This document shows positions 1 to 8,215 of a stretch of DNA of 64,000 nt, piece after piece. The stretch comes from Lewinellaceae bacterium (lineage in GTDB: Bacteria; Bacteroidota; Bacteroidia; Chitinophagales; Saprospiraceae), in contig JACJYL010000001.1 of the NCBI GenBank assembly GCA_020636105.1, positions 4,030,001 through 4,094,000 on the forward strand, written 5' to 3'. The notes beneath the pieces were generated by a model. The model searched no databases. It saw only the letters and a list, made by a program, of their open reading frames with translations, and was not told the origin of the DNA. Both the position numbers and the translations under genes were made by a program. Position 1 is the first letter of the stretch. Every line of letters starts with the position of its first letter.

Positions 1-1443
1 ATCGGCGGGCCGACCGGTGCTTTTATTGTGATCGTTTACGGCATTGTGCAGGAGTACGGGGTCAATGGGTTGACCATCGCCACCTTTATGGCGGGTTTTA
101 TCATTATCGGGCTGGGCCTTGCCCGGATGGGGAATTTGCTAAAATACATCCCTTATTCCCTCATCGTTGGGTTTACCAGTGGGATCGCCCTCATTATTTT
201 TTCCTCACAGGTCAATGATTTTTTAGGGTTGGGACTGGCAAAAGTACCCGCTGATTTCATAGAAAAATGGAGCCTTTATTTTTCTTCTTATGCCAAAGTG
301 AACTGGTATGCCCTGGTCATCAGTACCCTTACCATTTTAGTAACCATTTATTTCAAAAAAATAACCCCTAAAATACCGGGATCAATTGTCGCCATCCTGC
401 TCTCGACTTTAGCGGTTACCTTTTTTAATCTGCCCGTTGAAACCATTGAAAGCAAATTCGGTGAAATATCCAATCACTTTACTTTGCCGGTTATTCCTCA
501 CGTTGACTACGAAACCCTTAAATCACTTATACAACCTGCTTTTGCCATTGCGCTATTAGGGGCTATGGAATCCCTGCTTTCGGCAGTTGTGGCGGATGGT
601 ATGATCGGGGGAAGACATCGTTCGAATATGGAATTGGTCGCACAGGGCGGGGCAAATATAGTGTCTGCCATTTTTGGAGGGATTCCCGTAACGGGGGCTA
701 TTGCCAGAACGGCCACCAATGTCAAAAACGGAGGCAGAACGCCCATCGCCGGAATTACGCATGCCCTGGTGTTATTTGCTATCATGATCCTTTTTGCCTC
801 TTATGCAAAACTCATCCCGCTCTCCTGTCTGGCAGGGATCCTGATCGTGGTCGCTTATAATATGAGTGAATGGCAACAATTCAGGTCTTTGCTGAAGGGT
901 AACCGGATGGACATTATCATCCTGCTGACCACTTTTTTTCTGACCGTATTTTTTGACCTGGTCATTGCGATAGAAATTGGCATTGTGCTTTCCAGTTTTA
1001 TGTTTATGAAGCGCATGAGTGAGTCCGTCAATGTTGAAGCCATTACTACAGATAGCCGGAATGCGGAGTATTTATTTGACAATGAGCTGAAAGAGCTGCC
1101 CAGGGATGTGCTGATCTATGAAATTAACGGCCCTTTGTTTTTCGGAGCTGCCCGGCAATTCCAGGAGACCATCATGAATACCAATATTAAACCGGATACC
1201 GTAATTATCAGGATGCGGTATGTGCCGTTGATTGATGCGACCGGCTTCCAGGGACTGAAAGAGATCATCAAAACCTATAATTCACGAAACATCCATGTGA
1301 TACTTTCCGGGGTGAGTGAAAGCCTTTTATTGGATTTTGAAAAAAATGGTTTGTTCTCCGTGATGGAAAAGGATATGATTTTCAAAGATATTAGCGAGGC
1401 CATCAAAAAATCCAGGGAAATCAAGGATGCTGCGAGGATTTGA
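1..1443 (+). CDS. SulP-family anion transporter, 5' end outside the window
   Basis: The frame is open from the first base, so the N-terminal helices lie upstream; 480 residues are visible. The visible part begins with GGPTGAFIVIV, a conserved stretch of the SulP membrane core. Hydrophobic segments continue to about residue 340, followed by a soluble C-terminal STAS domain (about 365-470, with DATGFQGLK at the usual regulatory loop). SulP proteins are inner-membrane carriers of sulfate, bicarbonate or related anions; the substrate cannot be read from sequence. There is no cysteine or sulfate-assimilation gene nearby to suggest a role. The TGA stop is also the first word of a short octamer array. 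A GTG at base 28 should not be taken as the start, because the conserved motif lies before it. Confidence 0.9.
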   Translation: MGGPTGAFIVIVYGIVQEYGVNGLTIATFMAGFIIIGLGLARMGNLLKYIPYSLIVGFTSGIALIIFSSQVNDFLGLGLAKVPADFIEKWSLYFSSYAKVNWYALVISTLTILVTIYFKKITPKIPGSIVAILLSTLAVTFFNLPVETIESKFGEISNHFTLPVIPHVDYETLKSLIQPAFAIALLGAMESLLSAVVADGMIGGRHRSNMELVAQGGANIVSAIFGGIPVTGAIARTATNVKNGGRTPIAGITHALVLFAIMILFASYAKLIPLSCLAGILIVVAYNMSEWQQFRSLLKGNRMDIIILLTTFFLTVFFDLVIAIEIGIVLSSFMFMKRMSESVNVEAITTDSRNAEYLFDNELKELPRDVLIYEINGPLFFGAARQFQETIMNTNIKPDTVIIRMRYVPLIDATGFQGLKEIIKTYNSRNIHVILSGVSESLLLDFEKNGLFSVMEKDMIFKDISEAIKKSREIKDAARI

Positions 1444-1464
1444 TGTTTTGATGCTGTGATCCTG
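1441..1464 (+). repeat. Three TGATNNTN-like octamers starting at the SulP stop codon
   Basis: Three consecutive 8-base words, each beginning TGAT, run from the stop codon onward (starts at 1441, 1449 and 1457). The first TGA is the stop codon itself. The same word family follows the sigma-factor and rlmD genes. With a period of 8, the three TGAs fall in three different frames. Confidence 0.6.
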
Positions 1465-1490
1465 GTTCCAGGAGCTGAAACAAATTTAAT

Positions 1491-1527
1491 CTTCTGAGCC
1501 AGGACACTATCGTATCTGGCTCAGAAG
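1491..1527 (+). terminator. Hairpin downstream of the SulP gene
   Basis: Perfect 12-bp inverted repeat (CTTCTGAGCCAG at 1491-1502, CTGGCTCAGAAG at 1516-1527) with a 13-base loop, 48 bases after the stop codon. No T-run follows, so it may act as an RNA 3' end stabiliser rather than a classical terminator. Confidence 0.5.
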
Positions 1528-1670
1528 GTACCGTCTCTACGAGACTGATCATAACCTATCGAATAGGCTATAGAGAAAATATGGCTAACTTAATGTCCGA
1601 CGACATGCTGTGTTGGTAGATCAGGGGCGATGCCTGAAAAATGGGGATTTATTGGGTAGACGTTCATATT

Positions 1671-1704
1671 TTGAAATAATTTTCCCTATTAATGGTTATC
1701 TTTG
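1671..1704 (+). promoter_or_regulatory. Possible promoter for the subtilase leader
   Basis: TTG at 1671-1673 and TATCTTTG at 1697-1704 (matching TAnnTTTG) are spaced by 23 bases, the upper end of the range known for Flavobacterium promoters. A start near 1711 would give a leader of about 190 bases before the subtilase gene. The long spacer keeps confidence low. Confidence 0.3.
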
Positions 1705-1727
1705 AAAGCGGTGGCATGAATGAAGTT

Positions 1728-1811
1728 GATCTTTCAGTTTGTAAAGATCTCCCGGCATAGCGCTGTGAAAGGGTGGTGCGACAGCACCAGACCATCCCGA
1801 GTTATTCGGGA
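1728..1811 (+). ncRNA. Structured leader or small RNA candidate upstream of the subtilase gene
   Basis: Three short hairpins lie in a row: GATCTTT/AAAGATC (1728-1734 with 1743-1749), GGTGC/GCACC (1775-1779 with 1784-1788) and TCCCGA/TCGGGA (1795-1800 with 1806-1811). No coding frame is seen in 1444-1901. The layout could be a 5' leader of the downstream gene, a small RNA, or a decayed intergenic repeat. It does not match a riboswitch class I can name. Confidence 0.3.
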
Positions 1812-1901
1812 GCAGGCCGAACGATAGTGAGCCCTGGAACATAGCGACCCGCAGGGTATGCCCCAAAGGAAAAATTTAGTATCATCTAAAAATTCATCCT
1901 C

Positions 1902-3767
1902 ATGAGTAAAATAGCAGTAAAATCAGGTAAAGGAAAACTCATCCTTGAAAAGAGCACGAGCCTTGTGGGTTTGAAAACCCATGAATCGGTGGAAACAAAA
2001 GACCAGGAATTTGTGGACAAGGAAGTGATACCCAGCCTTGGCGGATTTAACGTGGTTTCCCTGAAAACCGATGAGATGGGGGTCGATGCCAAACTGGATG
2101 AGGTGAGGGAAGAGAATGTGGTGGAAGTGGGGACACACGTATATTTTGCCGAAGGAAGCAACAAGCCTGTCATTGCGACAGGGGAGATTTTTATAGCGTT
2201 TCGGGACGGGGTAAGTGAAGGCGAGCAGCAGATGGTGCTGGAGGAGTACAAGCTTGAATTGGTGGAACGCCGCAGCAAGCAGCGGGTGGTTGCCAAAGTC
2301 ACGCCTCAATCGTCCAACCCCTTGAAAGTAGCCAGTGCCTTGCAAACGATTTCAATGGTCGAAATGGCTGAACCGGATATCGATGTACCTATGGATGAAT
2401 ACTTTTCGCCTCCCCAGGACCAGTTGATCCCTCACCAATGGCATCTCAAAAATTCAGGCCACCTTCCGGATGTGAGCTACAATATAAAAACGGGAGCCGA
2501 CGCCAAGGTGGTGGATGCATGGAACCGGTTGTCGAGCGTTGGAAGCAATAATGTGGTGGTGGCGGTGATCGATAATGGTTTTGATGTTACGCATCCTGAC
2601 CTGACCAGTAAGGTTTATAAACCTTATGACATCCTCAGTCAATCAACAAATCTTCCGCAGAACCAGGGGTATTCCCATGGCACCCCTTGTGCCAGTGTGG
2701 CCATAGCGGCCAATAATGGAAACGGTATCGTCGGGGCGGCTCCGGGGGCACGGTTTATGCCGATCAACGGAACTTCTTTTGATATCCGCGATACGGAGCG
2801 GATGTTTGACTATTGTATAGATAAAGGAGCGGATATCATCAGCTGCAGCTGGGGGACGACGGATTCCCGTTTTCAGCTGAACCTGATGAAGGAAGAGGCC
2901 ATTGCCAAGGCAGCCCGGAAAGGGCGAAATGGAAAGGGTTGTGTGATTTTATTTGCCGCCGGCAATGATAATCTCGACTATGTAAACTATTATGCCGCAC
3001 ATCCGGATGTGATTTGTGTGGCAGCGAGTACGAGCCAGGATGAATATGCCTATTATTCAAACCGCGGCAAAGAAGTATCGGTTTGTGCCCCGTCCAACGG
3101 AGATTGGCCCATCATTGCGGCGAGAGCCTGGTGGGACCAGGGATGGCCCGAAGAAACGGGAAATTTCAAGTTCTGGACCGATGGTCGTTCCCGGGGCAAC
3201 CAGTACAAACATTTTGGGGGAACTTCCAGTGCTACGCCCCTGGTAGCGGGAATTTGTGCATTGATCCTCACGGCCAACCCTGACCTCACGGCCAAACAGG
3301 TGAAAGACATTTTGCAAAAGACGGCCGACAAGATCGGCCCTTCATGGGAATACTCCAACGGGCATTCCACCAAATACGGTTACGGTCGTGTCAATGCAGA
3401 TAAGGCAGTGGCCGAAGCCATCCGTATGATGGATAGCGTAGCCCCTCCTGTCGTTGAAGTCAGCGCACCGGTGACCAGCGGACGCGGGTTGTTCCGGTTT
3501 GATGTAAAGAAACAGGAACCTAAAGGCTGGGGAGTCCAGATAGGCGCTTTTTACGAATACGGTAACGTACTGATCGAGGTGGAGAAGTTGCAGAAAAAAT
3601 TCGGGGAGGCTGTCATTGTGAACATCAATGAATTGAACGGAAAAACCGTGTACAAGGTGGTGGTCGGGGCTTTTGCGACTAAAGCCGAAGCGCTTAGCCT
3701 GAAAGCCAAAATCAATGCCGGAGGCTATCCTTCTGCTTTTCAGCGTGATCTGGCGGATTTGGCGTGA
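1902..3767 (+). CDS. Subtilisin-like (S8) serine protease with C-terminal SPOR domain
   Basis: 621 residues. Residues 1-160 form a family-specific N-terminal region that includes a segment resembling a subtilase prodomain (about 95-160). The catalytic domain spans about 200-510 with the triad Asp224 (AVIDNGFD), His259 (YSHGTP) and Ser442 (GGTSSATP), plus the oxyanion Asn355 (AAGNDN). A SPOR domain fills about 542-612 (GWGVQIGAFYEYGN and VVVGAF). SPOR domains bind denuded peptidoglycan in the periplasm, yet no signal peptide or lipobox is visible at the N-terminus, which begins MSKIAVKSGKGK. Either export is non-classical or the enzyme is cytoplasmic. The ATG at 1902 is the first in frame after a non-coding leader. 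It is convergent with gldN; their 3' ends share a word-repeat spacer. Confidence 0.88.
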   Translation: MSKIAVKSGKGKLILEKSTSLVGLKTHESVETKDQEFVDKEVIPSLGGFNVVSLKTDEMGVDAKLDEVREENVVEVGTHVYFAEGSNKPVIATGEIFIAFRDGVSEGEQQMVLEEYKLELVERRSKQRVVAKVTPQSSNPLKVASALQTISMVEMAEPDIDVPMDEYFSPPQDQLIPHQWHLKNSGHLPDVSYNIKTGADAKVVDAWNRLSSVGSNNVVVAVIDNGFDVTHPDLTSKVYKPYDILSQSTNLPQNQGYSHGTPCASVAIAANNGNGIVGAAPGARFMPINGTSFDIRDTERMFDYCIDKGADIISCSWGTTDSRFQLNLMKEEAIAKAARKGRNGKGCVILFAAGNDNLDYVNYYAAHPDVICVAASTSQDEYAYYSNRGKEVSVCAPSNGDWPIIAARAWWDQGWPEETGNFKFWTDGRSRGNQYKHFGGTSSATPLVAGICALILTANPDLTAKQVKDILQKTADKIGPSWEYSNGHSTKYGYGRVNADKAVAEAIRMMDSVAPPVVEVSAPVTSGRGLFRFDVKKQEPKGWGVQIGAFYEYGNVLIEVEKLQKKFGEAVIVNINELNGKTVYKVVVGAFATKAEALSLKAKINAGGYPSAFQRDLADLA

Positions 3768-3814
3768 TGCTTTGCTGGTTGCTGGATGGCTTGTTGCTGG
3801 TTACTGGTTGCCCG
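3765..3814 (+). repeat. TTRCTNG heptamers at the subtilase stop codon
   Basis: After the TGA stop, words TTGCTGG (3772, 3779, 3794), TTACTGG (3801) and a variant TTGCCCG (3808) occur mostly head to tail, with one 8-base unit between. They are the same word family as the array on the opposite strand behind gldN, so the two arrays are inverted copies across the spacer. Confidence 0.6.
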
Positions 3815-3961
3815 AGGTGACTTTCTTCGTCGGGCGGGCATTGCGAAAACGCAAAAGGTGTCATCTCGTGCTGGATGCTGGTTAAAATAACGCCCTCCTA
3901 CCCGAGGGCAGAAAGGCGTCGAAACCGCGTAAATTTTTCTGGTTACTCGTCACTCGTCAAT

Positions 3962-4060
3962 AACTAGTCAACAAGTAACCAGCAACAAGTAACAAGTAAC
4001 CAGCAACGAGCAACAAGTAACTAGTAACCAGCAACGAGCAACCAGCAACCAGCAACTAGT
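3962..4060 (-). repeat. Array of thirteen contiguous heptamers overlapping the gldN stop codon
   Basis: Read on the plus strand, words of the form AACNAGY repeat without gaps from 3970 to 4060 (13 units), with one further unit at 3962. The last unit contains the gldN stop codon (4056-4058). On the gldN strand the words read TTGCTGG, TTACTTG, TTGCTCG and TTACTAG. The period is exactly 7 and the variable bases are always the same word positions. Confidence 0.8.
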
Positions 4061-4883
4061 ACGACCATAAATCCTGTTCGTAATTGAAAATTTCCTGTTG
4101 AATTCTGTCTCCTTCCAGGAGTAAATCCACACCGGAGAGGTAGCCTGCCAGTCGCCGGTCATGAACATTGGATTCTTTCATGATATAGCTCGAAAACATC
4201 CGCATTTCCAGGAGGTCTTCCCACGTCCTGTTTCCAAAATCATTTTGGGAATTAAAGACCTGGAATTGGGAAAGGTAATCCCTTGCATGGGGATAATAAA
4301 TCCAGAAAAGGGGTTTTTCATACCGGATGCCACTGTTTTCTCTTTCCACTTCCAGTATCGGAGCGATGCCTAGAATCCTGACTTTCAACGTAGAGGCATT
4401 GTTATCGAAATACCATATCTCTTTGAGGCGGTAACATTTAATGTCCTCAGGATCCAGTGCATTGACCACTTCCCGGGGCGTAATTTTTCCCGTCACAGGG
4501 TCGATAATATCGACGGTATCTTTCCGGTAGAGTTGGTCAAAAAGGTCTTTTGGGGTAATGGGGGTCGTAAACTGATCATCTTCTGTATCGTAAGCCGTCA
4601 GCGCCCCCGAACGGATGCCTTCTTCCAACAGGTTGAACAAATATTGCTTTGGATAACGAAAGGGCAGGTTGATCTTCTCCCGGGTGTCAATCACTCTCCA
4701 GATGCGTTTCTCCCATAAAATATCTGCCGGCCGGGCAGGAGGATAGGCTAAAGCTCTTGCGGGGTTTAGTTTACTCCTGTCCACAATGCCGTCCAGTGGA
4801 GGAGCATACGATTCAGTTTTATTTTGTGCAAGTACAGATTGAACAAAAAAGATAACAGGGATAAGCAAAAGAATTTTTTTCAT
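4056..4883 (-). CDS. gldN: GldN, type IX secretion / gliding motility protein
   Basis: 275 residues with a signal peptide (about 1-19, ending VLAQ). The body carries features of the GldN/PorN family, including PARALAYPPARPADILWEKR and WRVIDTREKINLPF near residues 40-75. GldN is a periplasmic component that associates with the GldK ring under the outer membrane and is needed for T9SS secretion. It follows gldM by 44 bases in the same direction and is surely co-transcribed. The usual partners gldK and gldL are not in this window. The stop codon lies inside a heptamer array. The length is normal for the family. Confidence 0.92.
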   Translation of the reverse strand: MKKILLLIPVIFFVQSVLAQNKTESYAPPLDGIVDRSKLNPARALAYPPARPADILWEKRIWRVIDTREKINLPFRYPKQYLFNLLEEGIRSGALTAYDTEDDQFTTPITPKDLFDQLYRKDTVDIIDPVTGKITPREVVNALDPEDIKCYRLKEIWYFDNNASTLKVRILGIAPILEVERENSGIRYEKPLFWIYYPHARDYLSQFQVFNSQNDFGNRTWEDLLEMRMFSSYIMKESNVHDRRLAGYLSGVDLLLEGDRIQQEIFNYEQDLWSY

Positions 4884-4927
4884 TTTTTAATGGTTTGAAA
4901 ATTAATGAATTATTGAAGTTTTAACCG

Positions 4928-6442
4928 CTATTTGATTTTGAAGATCAGGCCGCTGATGTTACGGGTATGTTCGTCCCCCGGGCATTTCACGCGGATGTCA
5001 TCAAAATAATAGATGTCGTTGGACCTTGCCTGCTGAACGATATCAAGGGCCCTGGGTTGAAATTTACCCCCCTGGTTATCGGCGACTTTGGCATCGTCGT
5101 TTTTGGGTACGCGAACCACTTCAAAGGAGACGATATTGCAGCGGGCATCAAAATCAAAGCCTTCCAAAACGGGGATAAGGCCTTCCTGGACACGCATTTC
5201 CCCGGCGCTTAATTGTCCGCCTTTGCGGCGGCCGAGTTGTGCGACGGGGTCAGGAATGCGTTTGACGCGATACTCAAAGGTGACCGGTGCCATGCCATCC
5301 CCGGAGACGCTGATCACGGCTGTTCCTGTATGACTTGGGTTGGCCCTGTATTTATTACCAGCTGTCCGGGTAATTTGGGTGCCACTGGCGTTCACGCGAA
5401 TTGAACCGCTTGAAATGCCGGCCGCGGAAATGGAAATGGGGTTGTCCACGCCGATATACAGGACATTCATTTTATCGGCGGAAACGGTGACCGACCTGGT
5501 ACCCACTTCATAGGAAAAATCCTTTTTGAAAACTTCTTTTTCACCGGTGACCGGGTTGCTCAGTTCCACCTTTACATGATGCGTATGAGTGCCAGAAGAT
5601 CCTACGGGGCGGCTAAAAATGGCTTTACCGTTGGCCACCTCATAGGGTTGCCCATCGACCCATATAGCAATATTGTCGGAAGAGGAACTGTATGCCGCCA
5701 GGCTGATCTCCCCATTGAAAGTTTCCCCGCTGGTGAGGTAACTTTTTTCCATGGAAATGATGGGGACGAAAGCATCTGGTTTATTGATCTCAATGCCTGT
5801 TTTGCCGAGAAAGTAATTCAGCAGTACGGTTTCGGAAATGCGAATATCCTGTTGAAATTTGCTGAGAATAGGCAGAACAGCCGCTACGGGCATTTGCTGA
5901 AAGGTGAACTGGGCCCAGTTCTTTTTTTCTGAATCTATGGGAACCTTTTTAAGATTCAGCGGAATGGCGTTTTTCAAAACGGTGCGTTCCTCCTCATCAA
6001 GCAGCTGCAGGAGGTCATTCCGGGCTTCGATCACTTTTTGTTTTAATTCCTCGCCCCGGCCTTCATTGACAAGTATGCGGGTAGGGATATCTTTATCCGT
6101 TTTACGAACCGCTTGTCCGGATTCATCCAGGCCACCCGCTTCCCGGACCAGGTTTTGTTTCAATTGTTCTACATAGTCATAAAAAGTTTCGGTAAGGGTA
6201 AGAATGGCATCAGCTTTTTCCCGGTAGGGTTCAAATCGGGTATATGCCTCCGCCTGGGTTTTGATGGCCTGGTAAATTTGCTGGTTCGAGCGATTGACCA
6301 CCTCGCTGCTCTCTTCCATACTTTCGTCAATGGTATGAAAGGCATTCAGTATTTCAGCCGAGACGTTCAGGGCAAGGATGGCGGTAAGGACGATGTACAT
6401 GAGGTTGATCATCAACTGCCTGGGTTCTTTTGGAATAGACAT
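4928..6442 (-). CDS. gldM: GldM, type IX secretion / gliding motor protein
   Basis: 504 residues, the usual size for GldM/PorM. It starts MSIPKEPRQLMINLMYIVLTA; the single transmembrane helix lies at about 9-28. A long helical and then beta-rich periplasmic part follows. In studied Bacteroidota, GldM pairs with GldL in the inner membrane to form a proton-driven motor, and its periplasmic stalk reaches the GldK/GldN complex. It is first in a gldM-gldN unit; the next gene upstream is tatC on the other strand, so gldL and gldK are not adjacent. T9SS cargo is present elsewhere in the window (sulfatase, amylase), so the system is expected to be active. Confidence 0.94.
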   Translation of the reverse strand: MSIPKEPRQLMINLMYIVLTAILALNVSAEILNAFHTIDESMEESSEVVNRSNQQIYQAIKTQAEAYTRFEPYREKADAILTLTETFYDYVEQLKQNLVREAGGLDESGQAVRKTDKDIPTRILVNEGRGEELKQKVIEARNDLLQLLDEEERTVLKNAIPLNLKKVPIDSEKKNWAQFTFQQMPVAAVLPILSKFQQDIRISETVLLNYFLGKTGIEINKPDAFVPIISMEKSYLTSGETFNGEISLAAYSSSSDNIAIWVDGQPYEVANGKAIFSRPVGSSGTHTHHVKVELSNPVTGEKEVFKKDFSYEVGTRSVTVSADKMNVLYIGVDNPISISAAGISSGSIRVNASGTQITRTAGNKYRANPSHTGTAVISVSGDGMAPVTFEYRVKRIPDPVAQLGRRKGGQLSAGEMRVQEGLIPVLEGFDFDARCNIVSFEVVRVPKNDDAKVADNQGGKFQPRALDIVQQARSNDIYYFDDIRVKCPGDEHTRNISGLIFKIK

Positions 6443-6792
6443 GGTTTAGTCGTTTTTAAATTTAAGCAATAGGTTGGTTGCCTCCCGTGAACCCCTGCAT
6501 AAAGCATTGGTTACGGAAAGAAATAAGGCAAAAAAATAACTTTTCGAAAGGTTGTCTTTCGATCGAATAAAAAACTAAAATACGCGGTGGAAATGCGAAT
6601 ACCCTGAATGGGAATCCACTATTTGTTTTGAAACAGTTGGCGGGTTTTGGTATTTAACCCGGTGCTTTTTTGATCCGGCACATACTAATAATGTGAGAAT
6701 GTCTAAAAGTAACCATTGCGACAAAAAAAATTTCTACTTTTGTGCTTGATTATTTAAACTCCTGAAACGTTGGAGTATCCAATGCATTAAAA
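6443..6792. other. Divergent spacer between gldM and tatC
   Basis: 350 bases with no coding frame of note. It must hold the promoters of both gldM-gldN and tatC. Only a weak tatC promoter candidate is visible; no clear TAnnTTTG element was seen for gldM. Confidence 0.5.
6716..6742 (+). promoter_or_regulatory. Possible tatC promoter
   Basis: TTG at 6716-6718 and TACTTTTG at 6735-6742 fit the Bacteroidota -33/-7 pattern, but the 16-base spacer is slightly short. The tatC ATG lies 50 bases downstream. Confidence 0.35.
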
Positions 6793-7683
6793 ATGAGTGA
6801 AAAGATCAGTTCTAAAAAAAACAAAATGGCGCTGGATCAAATAGATGTCGACAAAGAATTTGCTGAGGAAGGACATGGACCTGAAATGAGCTTCCTTGAG
6901 CATTTGGAGGAATTGCGCTGGCGCATAATACGTTCCCTGGGCGTAATTGTTACTTTGGGGATCGCCTTATTTTTGGTTAAAGGGTGGTTATTCGAATCGG
7001 TCATATTGGGGCCTTTTAACAAGGATTTTTTTTCCTACCGGATGTTTTGCCATTTTTCGGAAATGATAGGCGCTTCGGGAACCTTATGTTTTAGCCCTCC
7101 TGATTTGGGTATCCAGGCAATTGGGTTTGCCGAACCTTTTATTACGAGTATCAAGGTGGCTTTTATTGCTGGGTTTTTCGTAGCCTTCCCATACGTTTTT
7201 TATCAATTCTGGAGATTTATCAGTCCGGGACTTTACGATAAAGAAAGAAAAGTCACCCAGGGCATTGTTATCATTTGTTCTGCATTATTTTTTACAGGCG
7301 TATTGTTCGGATATTTTATTATCGCGCCTTTTGCGATCAACTTCCTGGGGAATTTCGTCCTTCCCGGTGTCAACAACATTCCAACCCTGTCATCGGTTAT
7401 CAGTTACATGGTGATGTTTACTGCTCCGGCAGGGTTGATCTTCGAATTGCCCATCGTGGTGTATTTCCTTTCCAAAGTAGGATTGATCACCCCCGGAATC
7501 ATGCGCCAATACCGCAGGCATTCGATCATCGGCATCCTCATGCTGGCGGCCATCATAACGCCACCCGATGTACTCACCCAGTTTTTGATCGGTATTCCGC
7601 TTTATATTTTATATGAACTGAGTATTTTTGTTTCCTGGAGGGTCGAGAAAAAAAATGAAAAGGAAATGGCATCAGAAAACTAA
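6793..7683 (+). CDS. tatC: TatC, twin-arginine translocase receptor subunit
   Basis: 296 residues. After a charged N-terminal extension, the signature FLEHLEELRWRIIRS (about 34-48) marks TatC, followed by six hydrophobic segments and FPYVFYQFWRFISPGLY near 135-150. TatC is the inner-membrane receptor for twin-arginine signal peptides and acts with a TatA/TatB-type protein, which is not in this window. An insertion with two cysteines between the first helices (around 90-105) is typical of Bacteroidota TatC. The next gene follows after 51 bases and is likely co-transcribed. Standard core gene. Confidence 0.95.
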   Translation: MSEKISSKKNKMALDQIDVDKEFAEEGHGPEMSFLEHLEELRWRIIRSLGVIVTLGIALFLVKGWLFESVILGPFNKDFFSYRMFCHFSEMIGASGTLCFSPPDLGIQAIGFAEPFITSIKVAFIAGFFVAFPYVFYQFWRFISPGLYDKERKVTQGIVIICSALFFTGVLFGYFIIAPFAINFLGNFVLPGVNNIPTLSSVISYMVMFTAPAGLIFELPIVVYFLSKVGLITPGIMRQYRRHSIIGILMLAAIITPPDVLTQFLIGIPLYILYELSIFVSWRVEKKNEKEMASEN

Positions 7684-7734
7684 AATGGATTCTGGCCACA
7701 TTGCCCTTTAAAACCAATAAACAAAAACCTATTC

Positions 7735-8196
7735 ATGGAAAGAGTATCTACCAACGCAACGCTTTTTTACCGGTTGTTTTTCCCTATATTCTGGATCGTC
7801 TTTTTTGGGGCATTCACCATAGCTGTATTTGTGGCCAACCGGCCGATGTACGGTGAGATTCCAGGAAACTATCTGCGGCTCGGATCTGCCTTTTTCTACC
7901 TTTCTGGGGTGGTGATCCTGTATTTTACTTTGATGAAGCTCAAGCGGGTGGAAATGGATGATCAATTCGTTTTTATTACTAATTACCTCAGACACTTCCG
8001 TTACCCCTGGCACAATATTGAATCAATCGAAGAACATAAATTCCTGTTTTTAAGACTGGTCACCCTGACTTTCAAAACCCCTGGATCCTTCGGCAAAAAG
8101 ATCATCTTCGCGGCCAGTAATCAGCTCTACACGGGGTTTCTCAACGACCATCCTGATCTGAAAAAAAAGGTGAAATTTATTGGAAAACAGTCTTAG
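7735..8196 (+). CDS. Small membrane protein with a PH-like soluble tail, function unknown
   Basis: 153 residues. Two hydrophobic helices (about 10-32 and 48-65) are followed by a beta-rich tail containing MDDQFVFITNYLRHFRYPW and an intervening IESIEEH, a layout resembling small bacterial PH-like membrane proteins. No catalytic motif is seen. It sits 51 bases behind tatC on the same strand, so co-transcription is likely, but the position alone does not prove a Tat-related role. It converges with the anti-sigma-like gene, with 19 bases between stops. Confidence 0.7.
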   Translation: MERVSTNATLFYRLFFPIFWIVFFGAFTIAVFVANRPMYGEIPGNYLRLGSAFFYLSGVVILYFTLMKLKRVEMDDQFVFITNYLRHFRYPWHNIESIEEHKFLFLRLVTLTFKTPGSFGKKIIFAASNQLYTGFLNDHPDLKKKVKFIGKQS

Positions 8197-8215
8197 TCCA
8201 ATATTAACCTATCCC

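Noticed and set aside
3968..4168. Small minus-strand frame across the gldN 3' end
   Set aside because: Its coding potential comes from the heptamer array; residues are repetitive and gldN occupies the other frame.
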